NCBI GenBank assembly: GCA_025924845.1
Contig: JAICHN010000008.1
Location: 1-27,903 of the forward strand
Reading direction: 5' to 3'
DNA: 27,903 bases
Source: Chloroflexota bacterium
GTDB taxonomy: Bacteria; Chloroflexota; UBA5177; JANWHV01
Position numbers and translations under genes: made by a program. This document shows positions 14,850-22,649 of the stretch, in pieces; the stretch's first letter is position 1, and every line of letters starts with the position of its first letter. The notes under the pieces are model-generated. The model saw only the letters and a program-made list of their open reading frames with translations, made no database searches and was not told where the DNA came from.

Positions 14850-16502
14850 ATGGACCACGACCAACTCCGTTACCATGTGCGACATTTGATGATGATCGAC
14901 CTGGCCAAGCAGACCTGGACCTGGCGGCCCAATCCGAAGATGCCTGCGCTGCCCATCCACCGTTACGGCGCCTTCAACCCTGGGCAGGGGGTAGGCGGCT
15001 CGGCGGTTCATTGGTCCGCCGAGTGGTGGCGATTTCTGGAATCGGATTTCAAGTATCGGACCCACCACATAGAGCGCTACGGCAAGGCCAAGCTGCCCGA
15101 GGGCAGCCGGGTGAGGGATTGGCCGCTTACCTATCAGGATCTCTCGCCGTACTATGACCAAGCGGACCTCGACATGGGTGCTTCGGGCCAGGCCGGCAAC
15201 CTCAAAGGACGGAAGATCCCGGGCGGGAACCCCTTCGAGGCGCCGCGCGAGATCGAATATCCGAGCCGTCCCCTGGTGATGAATCCTCTGGGCGACCTCT
15301 TTGCCGACGCGTGTCGCGAGCTGGGCTATCACCCTTTCCCCCAGCCATCCGCCATCACCTCCCATGCCTACACCGATCGTTTCGGCAACCACCGTTCCGG
15401 CTGTCTCTACTGCGGCTTCTGCACCCGTTTTGGCTGTGAGGTGGATGCCAAGGGGAGTGCCCAGAGCACGTATCTGCCCGTGGCGCTGCGCACGGGGCGT
15501 TACGAGATTCGCTCTAACTGCAGGGTGACGCGCGTCAACGTCGGCGCGGGTGGTCTGGCCACGGGCGTGACCTATGTCGACGAGCACGGTCATGAGCAGG
15601 AGCAACCAGCGGATCTGGTGTTGCTCACCGGCTACACGTTGAGCAACGTACGGATGATGCTGCTCTCACGCGATGCGCACCATACGCAGGGGATTGGCAA
15701 CGATCGAGGATTGGTCGGGACCAATGCCACCTACCAGCACTGGCAAAATCCGGCCATCGGGCTCTTCCCAAACAAGCGCTTCAACCTTTTCACCGGCAAC
15801 ACCTCGGCCGCCAACGTGATTTATGAGTGGGACTCCGACAACTTCGATCACTCGAACCTCGACTTTATCGGGGGCGCCCTGATCATGGCCGGTCTCGGCG
15901 AGTTAGATCCCCTCAACGTAGCAGGTGGCCTGCCCATCGGCACCGACAGCTCCTCGCCGACCAGCTCCTCCCCTCTGGGCGAGCCAACCTGGGGCAAGGC
16001 TTACAAGCAGCGGGTCAAGCAGTGGGACAGCGTTGCCTCGCTCACCATGGAAGGCGAGAGTCTACCGTACGACGACCAGTTCTTCGACCTGGATCCCAAC
16101 TATCGTGACGATCTGGGCCTGCCGCTGTTGCGCATCACCTTTGATTGGCATCCCAATGACGACAATATGTATCGCTTTCTGGCCCAGAAGTGTAAGGGGA
16201 TCATGCGGCAAATGGGGCCGGCTCAGATGTACTTCAAGGGAGACGAAGGCGGCTTCGAGGTGCATTCCTATCAAAGCACTCATATGACCGGCGGCGCCAT
16301 CATGGGTACCGATGCCGGCAATTCAGTGACGAACAAGTACGGCCAGGTCTGGGACACTCCCAACGTGTTCGTTACCGGAGCGGCACTGTTCCCCCAGAAT
16401 CCCGGCGCCAATCCAACCGGCACCATCACTCCGGTCACCTATTTTGCCGGTGACGCGATCGTCAATCAGTATATGAAGCATCCAGGGCGAGTGATCGGCT
16501 GA
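14850..16502 (+). CDS. GMC oxidoreductase lacking its N-terminal FAD-binding segment
   Basis: 550 residues matching the gluconate 2-dehydrogenase/GMC flavoprotein family from its second motif onward. GVGGSAVHW lies at 47-55. A Cys cluster CLYCGFC plus Cys196 (185, 188, 191, 196) recalls the iron-sulfur-type clusters of related dehydrogenases. A C-terminal HSYQSTHMTGG and NPGANPTGTITPVTYFAGD hold the catalytic His/Asn region. The GxGxxG Rossmann strand that should occupy about the first 50 residues is absent, and only 12 bases separate this ATG from the previous stop, so it cannot lie upstream. GGAGG lies 8 bases before the ATG, so translation is plausible. The four codons before the ATG (EDFE) continue the frame and look like family sequence. 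It is probably inactive unless FAD is held differently. Confidence 0.85.
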   Translation: MDHDQLRYHVRHLMMIDLAKQTWTWRPNPKMPALPIHRYGAFNPGQGVGGSAVHWSAEWWRFLESDFKYRTHHIERYGKAKLPEGSRVRDWPLTYQDLSPYYDQADLDMGASGQAGNLKGRKIPGGNPFEAPREIEYPSRPLVMNPLGDLFADACRELGYHPFPQPSAITSHAYTDRFGNHRSGCLYCGFCTRFGCEVDAKGSAQSTYLPVALRTGRYEIRSNCRVTRVNVGAGGLATGVTYVDEHGHEQEQPADLVLLTGYTLSNVRMMLLSRDAHHTQGIGNDRGLVGTNATYQHWQNPAIGLFPNKRFNLFTGNTSAANVIYEWDSDNFDHSNLDFIGGALIMAGLGELDPLNVAGGLPIGTDSSSPTSSSPLGEPTWGKAYKQRVKQWDSVASLTMEGESLPYDDQFFDLDPNYRDDLGLPLLRITFDWHPNDDNMYRFLAQKCKGIMRQMGPAQMYFKGDEGGFEVHSYQSTHMTGGAIMGTDAGNSVTNKYGQVWDTPNVFVTGAALFPQNPGANPTGTITPVTYFAGDAIVNQYMKHPGRVIG

Positions 16503-16513
16503 AAGGAGCTCCT

Positions 16514-17305
16514 ATGAAAGCTAGGGCAATCCAAGCGCTGGTGCTGTGCGCCCTGGTGGCCGTCACGGCGCGGCAGGACCAACCAAGGGCGTCGGCGGCG
16601 CCCGCAAGAGGGCCAAATCCGGCGGACTACGCGGCGGCCCTAATGGCGCAGCAAAACGGCAGCGGCGCCGCCGGCGCCGTGGCCCTGTTACCGGGATTGG
16701 GCGCGGTCACGGTGGCCATGGCCGTCGCCGGCCTTATCCCGAACAGCACGTATTAGGCGCAAATCCTGTCGGGCGGTACGTGCGGCGGGCAAGGCTCGGT
16801 TGCTTTCCACCTCACGGCCTTAAAGGCCGACAGTGCCGGCGAAGCGATGGCCTTTAGCACCATCCACAGTGGAGCCGTACCAGCCGTTGGGTACTTCGTG
16901 AATGTGCTCTCCACCAAACCACAGGTGATGCCCATCGCCTGCGGTAATCTCAAACCGCCCGATGTGGCCGTGGCGCTCAAAGCGGTGAACGGCAGCAAGG
17001 TCAAGGCCACGGCGCTAATCACCTTGCATGCGCCGGTGGCGGGTGCCACCACTCAACTTGGCACACAGGTGCTGGTGTATGCCACCGGGCTGCAGCCCAA
17101 GACGCCGCAAGCAAACCATATTCACGCCGGACTGTGCGGCAAGCCGAGTCCGGTGAGCTACCCATTGCTGACCCTGGTACCCGATGCCCAGGGTCGTACG
17201 GTAGCGGGCACCGGTATAACCGACATCGTGCCTACGACCGGCGTGTCCATCCACATCCACGACAACACGTTTAAGACGGTGGCGTGCGGGGACCTCAGCC
17301 CCTAA
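16514..17305 (+). pseudogene. Secreted two-repeat protein interrupted by an in-frame TAG
   Basis: One reading frame of 264 codons runs from 16514 to the TAA at 17305, except for TAG at 16754-16756. The N-terminus (MKARAIQALVLCALVAVTA) is a signal peptide, followed by an Ala/Gly-rich stretch. After that come two tandem repeats of about 70 residues. The first starts GLIPNSTY (then the stop) and ends IACGNL; the second starts GLQPKTPQ, includes NHIHAGLCG and IHIHDN, and ends VACGDL. The His-x-His motifs recall CHRD or Cu/Zn SOD-like beta-sandwich proteins. The stop falls near a Gln in the second repeat, so a CAG-to-TAG change is likely. AAGGAG lies 6 bases before the ATG. Without readthrough only an 80-residue stub is made. 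Confidence 0.75.
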
Positions 17306-17344
17306 TAAAGAATCTCCTAAGTTATGCGATCGAACTGGGGCGGG

Positions 17345-17764
17345 TCATTCCGCTAGGTAATGGAGAAGGAGCGCCTCCAACTCCGCCAGGTCAAAGGGCT
17401 TATGCAGGATAGCATCGGCCCCGGCGGCCTGAGCGATCTTCATACCTGCCGCGGTCATCAGGATCACGGGCGGCATGGGCCGATTCGTGTCGGCCTTTGC
17501 CTCGGCCCGGAGCGCGGCAATAAGCCCCTCGCCGTCCAAGCGGGGCAGCATCAGATCGGTAATGACGAGGGCGGGCCAGCGCTCCCTGGCCAACTCAAGG
17601 GCGTCCAGCCCATGCCGTGCTACATAGGGCAGATGGTCTGCGTCCGCCACCACCTCGGCCACCACCTGGGCAATGGACCGCTCATCCTCGACGATGAGCA
17701 CGAGACGTCTGGCCGCTGTCTCGTTCCCGGCCTTCTTTGGCCGATTATCCAAAGGCGTGCTCAT
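17345..17764 (-). CDS. Single-domain response regulator
   Basis: 139 residues, one receiver domain and no output domain. Acidic residues Glu26/Asp27 (VEDE), phospho-acceptor Asp70 (VITDLMLP), Thr104 (LMTA) and Lys122 (HKPF) are all present, so it should be phosphorylated normally. The first 20 residues are an unstructured basic extension. The start overlaps the stop of the KaiC-like gene by four bases (ATGA), so the two are translationally coupled. It probably receives or relays a signal for the KaiC-like partner. No histidine kinase lies in the window. It is convergent with the respiratory operon, with no clear terminator in the 39-base gap. Confidence 0.92.
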   Translation of the reverse strand: MSTPLDNRPKKAGNETAARRLVLIVEDERSIAQVVAEVVADADHLPYVARHGLDALELARERWPALVITDLMLPRLDGEGLIAALRAEAKADTNRPMPPVILMTAAGMKIAQAAGADAILHKPFDLAELEALLLHYLAE

Positions 17765-19296
17765 GGGTCTGCCTCGCCGGCAACGGAATCGAAGTGTTGT
17801 TGTGCGACCGCGATATCCTTCGCGGCATCCATGTGCCCTTGACGCACCTGGATATCGCCTAGAGGTTCAATCAACAAGTCATGCGCGTCCGTGTCGTGTG
17901 CCGCGGAGCGCATCTTGAGCACAGTGAGCGTGGGTCGAAGCTCGGCGCTCTCGCCGCGCCGTCGAAGCAACAAAACGTTATCCGCTATCATCGATGCCGA
18001 ATCCATTCTATAGTCAGCGCTGTCGGTCACCGCGCGGCTGGTCTCCTTGATCGCCCATGTGGTGACACCGCGATCCCGCAAGGTAATCACCAGCGCGGTG
18101 AGAAACTCATCCAGCCGGCGCGCGTCACCACTCACCCGAAGAGCGCGCTCCAGCTCTTCCATGCTATCTATGACCAACCGGCGCGCCCCGCTCTGGGTCA
18201 GCGCGGTCAACAAGTACTCGGCCACCGCGTCCGGGTCGAGTTCCACGGCCGGCCAGAGGAGCATGGTGAGCAGGCCGTCCGGCCCCACCGCGTCGCGCAG
18301 GGCATTACCGGCGCCGAAAAGGTCGGCTTGGCGCATCAATTGTTCGGCCGTGTCGCGGAAGCTGAGAAAGGTTACCGGCTCCCCGGCCAGAACCCCGGCC
18401 AGGGCAAATCGCAGGCCAAGCAGGGTCTTCCCAGTGGCCGCGCCGCCCACGAGCAGAGTGGTGGTGGCGCGCTCGAGGCCACCGCCGAGTAGCGCATCGA
18501 GGGTGGGAATCTCGAACTGGGCAGGCGGTTCCGGTTGCCGCGCGGGCGACAGGTCGGTTACCTGAGTGGGAGCGGGCACGGAAATTTCGGCCTCCAGGCG
18601 GGGATAGACGATCATGCCGGCGGTATTCATGGTCATGCCATGTAGACCGGGCAACCCGGGCCGCCCACGCAGTTTGATCACCTCGATGGCGCGCTGCCGA
18701 CGCACCCCATTCAGGGCAAAATGCAGGCCCACGATCACGTCGGCGGTGGTGGCCTCGGGAAATAGGGAAGGATCACCCGGATTGGCCTCGCTGGTAATGA
18801 CCGTAGTGATCTCACGCATACTGAGCGTACTGCCGACGCGGTAGAGGAACTGACGCGCCGTCTGAGGATGAGGATCAAGCCCACGCACGCCGCTGAAGCC
18901 GTCGAGTACCACCAAGCCGACCTGCTCTTGCCGCGTGAGGGCGAGCAGTTCGTCGGCAGTGGCGTTCAGGCCATGGGGAAGGAATTGCTCGAGGCTCACA
19001 ATTTTAAGGGTTCCGCCGATCAGGGCCTCATCGAAGAACGTATAGGTACGGAGGTGGGACACGAGCTTGCCGGTGGGCTCCGACAGCGCGGTGAGAATAA
19101 GCACTCGTCTGCCGGTCGCCGCGGCATGAAAGGCCACCTGGGTGGCCAGGGTCGTTTTACCGCTGCCGGGCGGACCGACGACCATAATCAGTGAACCACG
19201 GGGGATACCGCCACCCAGAATCAGGTCGAGATTGGGGATGCCTGACGAGTCATCGGGTGGACCTCCTAACCTATGGCCCTGATGCGGCTCTCCCAT
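17761..19296 (-). CDS. Double-domain KaiC-like RecA-fold ATPase
   Basis: 511 residues with two KaiC/RadA-type ATPase domains. Domain 1 (about 18-235) has Walker A GPPGSGKTT (41-49) and a Walker B-like VGLVVLDGF. Domain 2 (about 260-490) has GGAATGKT (284-291) and RRLVIDSMEEL. The length matches cyanobacterial KaiC, but the CI-type catalytic Glu pair is not conserved: domain 1 reads TALSEPTGKL and domain 2 SFRDTAEQL. No obvious Ser-Thr autophosphorylation pair is seen, so a circadian clock role should not be assumed. Such non-cyanobacterial KaiC homologues are often stress or signalling ATPases paired with response regulators, as here. A short Pro-rich linker (PARQPEPPAQ) joins the domains. 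Confidence 0.9.
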   Translation of the reverse strand: MGEPHQGHRLGGPPDDSSGIPNLDLILGGGIPRGSLIMVVGPPGSGKTTLATQVAFHAAATGRRVLILTALSEPTGKLVSHLRTYTFFDEALIGGTLKIVSLEQFLPHGLNATADELLALTRQEQVGLVVLDGFSGVRGLDPHPQTARQFLYRVGSTLSMREITTVITSEANPGDPSLFPEATTADVIVGLHFALNGVRRQRAIEVIKLRGRPGLPGLHGMTMNTAGMIVYPRLEAEISVPAPTQVTDLSPARQPEPPAQFEIPTLDALLGGGLERATTTLLVGGAATGKTLLGLRFALAGVLAGEPVTFLSFRDTAEQLMRQADLFGAGNALRDAVGPDGLLTMLLWPAVELDPDAVAEYLLTALTQSGARRLVIDSMEELERALRVSGDARRLDEFLTALVITLRDRGVTTWAIKETSRAVTDSADYRMDSASMIADNVLLLRRRGESAELRPTLTVLKMRSAAHDTDAHDLLIEPLGDIQVRQGHMDAAKDIAVAQQHFDSVAGEADP

Positions 19297-19660
19297 CCGT
19301 CGCCATCCTCTACTTTTTGCTGTCTTACACGGTTCTTACGGGCGAATTATGAGATCATTGCAAGATAGTGCAATATTCGCGACCTCGTGTAGGATACTGT
19401 TCCGGTTCCCGACGGGTTCGGTCTCCGCGATGTCATTAGAATTAGTGTAGACTGAGCGCTGCTTGAGTGTGCGTGTGTTCCAAGGCGGTGATTCGAGCGG
19501 TGTACTTCTTAAGGCGAGCGGCGCAAACGACTCCCTGTTCCGACGCGAACTCATATGGAACGGTACGTTACTGGGAGAGGGCCGAAACTCTGGTCGCGTA
19601 CCGCTCGTTTCCCTATTCTATGCTTTCTGCCTTCAATTGGTGTATCGGAAAGGGAGAGTG
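19297..19660. other. 364-base divergent intergenic region between the KaiC-like and debranching genes
   Basis: The debranching frame is open through the right half, but its encoded sequence there is unlike the family, so it is treated as non-coding. The left half holds a minus-strand promoter candidate overlapping a palindrome, listed separately. No convincing plus-strand promoter was seen. Confidence 0.45.
19346..19374 (-). promoter_or_regulatory. Candidate KaiC-operon promoter overlapping a palindrome
   Basis: On the minus strand TTGCAC (19373-19368) and CATAAT (19351-19346) are spaced 16 bases apart; the -10 matches 5 of 6. The -35 lies inside a perfect inverted repeat, ATTGCA (19357-19362) and TGCAAT (19369-19374) with a 6-base spacer. 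Such an arrangement suggests a repressor or activator site. The leader would be about 40 bases. Confidence 0.4.
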
Positions 19661-21688
19661 ATGCGAGGAGGAGCAGCGAGCCCTGACCTTGACGTGCGCT
19701 ACGAGGGCGCCGACGTTCGTAACTTCGAGGCGGGTCTGAAGCGTGAGTGGCTGGTAACCAACGGGCTGGGCGGTTACGCTTCCGGCACCGTACTCGGCAT
19801 GGACACCCGCCAATATCACGCCCTCCTGGTGGCCGCCCTTGCGCCGCCGGTGCGACGCATGGCGCTCCTGGTTCGCCTCAATGAGGCCGTGAGCATTGAC
19901 GATGACACTATGGAATTGATGACCGCTGAGTATGGCGACGGCACCATCTTTCCCGAGGGCTACCACTTTATCGAGTCTTTCGCTATGGAGGGCGGCTTGC
20001 CGACCTGGACGTTCCGGATCGGTAACGGTTTGCTGCGACGCGTCATCTGGATGGTGCCGGGCCACAATGTGACTGTGGTGCGCTACAAGCTGGCCGTGGG
20101 CGGCGAGCCAGTCAACCTTGCCCTCCGGCCTCTGTGCGCGGCCCGCGACCATCATTCCGTACAGCGGGCTGATCGGAGTCCTGGTTGGTCCGTGGACGCG
20201 ATTCGTGACGAGGTCGTCGTACGGGCGGGTGCGGGGCTCCCGCCACTCTGGCTTCGGGCGCCGGGCGCCGCGTTTCTTCCCGCCGGCGACTGGTACTGGC
20301 GCATCCTCCTGCGGGAGGAGCGGGCACGGGGCTACGATCACATCGAGGATCTGTTTCAGCCCGGCACGTTCCGCGTCACGCTCCGTCCCGGCCGATCGTT
20401 TACTTTTATTGCCTCGGCCGAGGAACCGACGGACCAGTTTCCCGATCCGGACGGCGCGCTGGCACGCCACCGGTCAACCTACGCTCGTCATGCGCCGGCC
20501 AAGCCCACGGGACGCCGCGTGGATCTTCTGGCCGCCGCCCTGGCCGAAGCGGCGAATCAATTTATCGTGCCGCGTACCCCAACGGGAGCCGACGAGCCGA
20601 TCGGCACCAGCCTGATCGCCGGCTACCACTGGTTTACGGACTATATACGCGACGCGTTGATAGCCCTGCCCGGCATACTGTTGGGAAACGGCAGAGTACA
20701 CGAAGCGGCGGCATTGCTTCGCTTATCGCTGGCCCGCATCCAGGATGGATTAATTCCCAGCCAATTTCCCGAGTACGGCGATACTCCGGTCTACGATGCG
20801 GTGGATGCCGGCCTGCTCCTCTTCCCGGCCGTACGTAGCGTCCTTCACGCCGGCGCCGATCGATCGCTGTTGACGGAGTTCTATCCAGGGCTGCGGGAAA
20901 TAGCGCGGCGGTACGCAGCGGGAACGCGGCACGGCATCGGCATGGATCCGCGCGATGGACTGCTGCGTGCCGGCGAACACCGGGAGGGGAGCGCACCCAC
21001 CCACCTGACCTGGATGAACGCCCACCACGGTGACCACGTCTTTACGCCACGCATCGGCAAGCCCGTGGAAGTGAATGCGCTGTGGATCGCGGCCCTGGTT
21101 TTGATGACCGCGTGGGCGCCGGAGGTGGGCGACGACCCCGCGCCCTATCAGGGGATGCTGGAGCTAGGCAGAATCTCGTTCGCGGAGCGATTCTGGTATG
21201 AGGAGGGCGGTTACCTGTACGACGTGATCGACGGGCCGGCGGGCCATGATGCGAGCCTCCGTCCCAATCAGTTGTTCGCTCTGAGCCTGTTTCCGGCCCT
21301 CATCACCGCGGAGCGAGCCGAAAGGGCGCTTTCCGCCGTGGAGGAACAGTTACTTACACCCTATGGGCCGCGCTCGCTCGCCCCCACTCACGGACGGTAT
21401 ATTGGCCAATGCGTCGGTGACCAGGAGGCTCGCGATCGCGCATTCCATCAGGGAACGGTATGGCCCTGGCTGCTCGGCGCCTACGTTGACGCTCACCACC
21501 AAGTACGAGGCAGGCTTCCCGATCTGGACCTACTGCTCGACCCTTTTGTCGAACATCTTCGCGAGGCGGGACTGGGAACGGTGAGCCAGATCTTCGACGG
21601 TGACGCACCGCATACGCCACGCGGCGCCATTGCCCAGGCATGGAGCGTAGCCGAACTGCTGCGCCTGGCGCGCCTCGCCCAGCAGTGA
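19661..21688 (+). CDS. Glycogen debranching enzyme (GDE-type amylo-alpha-1,6-glucosidase)
   Basis: About 675 residues from the ATG at 19661 (GGGAG lies 4 bases before; a GTG one codon earlier is possible). The N-terminal half is a beta-sandwich domain with EWLVTNGLGGYASGTVLGMDTRQYHALL split across residues 29-56, typical of the bacterial archaeal-type GDE N-domain. The C-terminal half is an (alpha/alpha)6 glycoside hydrolase 133-like domain. Its GYHWFTDYIRDALIALPG holds the catalytic-region acids, and FHQGTVWPWLLGAY lies near the end. It releases alpha-1,6-linked glucose from glycogen limit dextrins in the cytoplasm. The upstream frame from 19463 is open but unlike the family. It is convergent with the MgtC gene, with 14 bases between the stops. 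Confidence 0.92.
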   Translation: MRGGAASPDLDVRYEGADVRNFEAGLKREWLVTNGLGGYASGTVLGMDTRQYHALLVAALAPPVRRMALLVRLNEAVSIDDDTMELMTAEYGDGTIFPEGYHFIESFAMEGGLPTWTFRIGNGLLRRVIWMVPGHNVTVVRYKLAVGGEPVNLALRPLCAARDHHSVQRADRSPGWSVDAIRDEVVVRAGAGLPPLWLRAPGAAFLPAGDWYWRILLREERARGYDHIEDLFQPGTFRVTLRPGRSFTFIASAEEPTDQFPDPDGALARHRSTYARHAPAKPTGRRVDLLAAALAEAANQFIVPRTPTGADEPIGTSLIAGYHWFTDYIRDALIALPGILLGNGRVHEAAALLRLSLARIQDGLIPSQFPEYGDTPVYDAVDAGLLLFPAVRSVLHAGADRSLLTEFYPGLREIARRYAAGTRHGIGMDPRDGLLRAGEHREGSAPTHLTWMNAHHGDHVFTPRIGKPVEVNALWIAALVLMTAWAPEVGDDPAPYQGMLELGRISFAERFWYEEGGYLYDVIDGPAGHDASLRPNQLFALSLFPALITAERAERALSAVEEQLLTPYGPRSLAPTHGRYIGQCVGDQEARDRAFHQGTVWPWLLGAYVDAHHQVRGRLPDLDLLLDPFVEHLREAGLGTVSQIFDGDAPHTPRGAIAQAWSVAELLRLARLAQQ

Positions 21689-21702
21689 GGGTGCCCACAA
21701 GT

Positions 21703-22440
21703 TCAGGCCCGCCGCGCCTCGTGTTCCCCGGCCTCGTTCTCGGGCAAGGCGATAGTGAGGGCACGACGGTTATAGACGATAGACTGCACGCCGGTGAGAA
21801 CGGAGAGATTATCGAGCATGGTGGCCAGATTCGCGTTGCCGGGTGCTCGTACCGCCAGATACAACCTGTCTTCGCCGTCGGGGCCGCCCGGCTGTAAGCG
21901 GAGGGCCTGCAAATCCACGCCGGCCGCATCCACGGTCATGGCCACGGCGCTGACCGCATGCTTGCCGTTGAGCAGTTCCACGGTAATGGTATGCACGCGC
22001 TTGTGGAGGAAGAGTTTACGTTCCAGGATGCGCATGACTACAAGCACCACCAGCAGCAAGACCGTCGCGGCAACCGCTACGCTGTAAAGACCGCCTCCCA
22101 CCGCCAGGCCCAGCCCCGCCACGGCCCAGACGCTGGCGGCCGTGGTCAGGCCGCGCACCGCATCCTTACGCAGAATGATCGTGCCGGCCCCAAGAAAGCC
22201 GATGCCGCTTACTACCTGGGCGGCGAGCCGCGACGGGTCCAGGATGACCGTGTGGCCGGGAGTGATCGCGTCGCTGAAGCCGAATGCGGAGACGATCATC
22301 ATTAAGCACGAGCCCACGGCGACCAGGGTATGCGTCCTCAGGCCGGCGTTGCGCTCCAGCCGTTCCCGCTCAAGGCCGATCACCGCGCCCAGCAAGGCGG
22401 CCATTGCCAGGCGCGCGATCATCTCACCAGTACTGATCAT
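21703..22440 (-). CDS. MgtC/SapB family membrane protein
   Basis: 245 residues. The first 130 hold four to five membrane helices with the family signatures AVIGLERERLERNAGLRTHTLV (positions 19-40), AAQVVSGIGFLGAGTII and GLTTAASVWAVAGLG. The C-terminal 100 residues are a soluble ACT-like regulatory domain (HTITVELLNGKHAVSAVAM...). The family is linked to magnesium limitation and to control of the F1Fo ATP synthase, but it is not itself an established Mg transporter. The ATG at 22440 has a GAGGGG Shine-Dalgarno sequence about 10 bases upstream. The gene is divergent from the dehydrogenase fusion gene. Confidence 0.92.
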   Translation of the reverse strand: MISTGEMIARLAMAALLGAVIGLERERLERNAGLRTHTLVAVGSCLMMIVSAFGFSDAITPGHTVILDPSRLAAQVVSGIGFLGAGTIILRKDAVRGLTTAASVWAVAGLGLAVGGGLYSVAVAATVLLLVVLVVMRILERKLFLHKRVHTITVELLNGKHAVSAVAMTVDAAGVDLQALRLQPGGPDGEDRLYLAVRAPGNANLATMLDNLSVLTGVQSIVYNRRALTIALPENEAGEHEARRA

Positions 22441-22508
22441 CGTCGCTCACCCCTCGGCTTCATAGGCGGAGCAATCAGGAAGCATTCTATCGGATATTTA
22501 GTGTAGCA

Positions 22509-22526
22509 CACATTAAGTTAAATGTG
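22509..22526. promoter_or_regulatory. Palindromic operator candidate between MgtC and the dehydrogenase fusion
   Basis: CACATT (22509-22514) and AATGTG (22521-22526) form a perfect inverted repeat with a 6-base centre (AAGTTA), in an AT-rich patch between two divergent genes. The form fits a dimeric repressor site. On the minus strand it overlaps possible MgtC promoter elements (TAGAAT lies downstream as a -10 candidate). Confidence 0.35.
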
Positions 22527-22649
22527 GGTGCGTGTCAAGTCACGGAGCAAACTGGACGGTTGGGGGCCGGCTAGGCGTCGGTGGTGGTCCTGCCGCTGTA
22601 CCATGGGCGAATGGTAGATAGTGGTTGGCGAGGGAGCGTGAGGCCGGCG

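Noticed and set aside
14823..15605. Long minus-strand frame (260 codons) opposite the GMC gene
   Set aside because: It is the antisense shadow of a clear family match; composition is His/Arg/Val-rich with no domain and no ribosome binding site.
17306..17344. Possible bidirectional terminator between the convergent operons
   Set aside because: Only a CCCC/GGGG match across a long loop; no real stem.
19463..19660. 66-codon N-terminal extension of the debranching enzyme
   Set aside because: The extension does not resemble the family, and the frame from 19661 starts with the expected N-domain; kept as non-coding.
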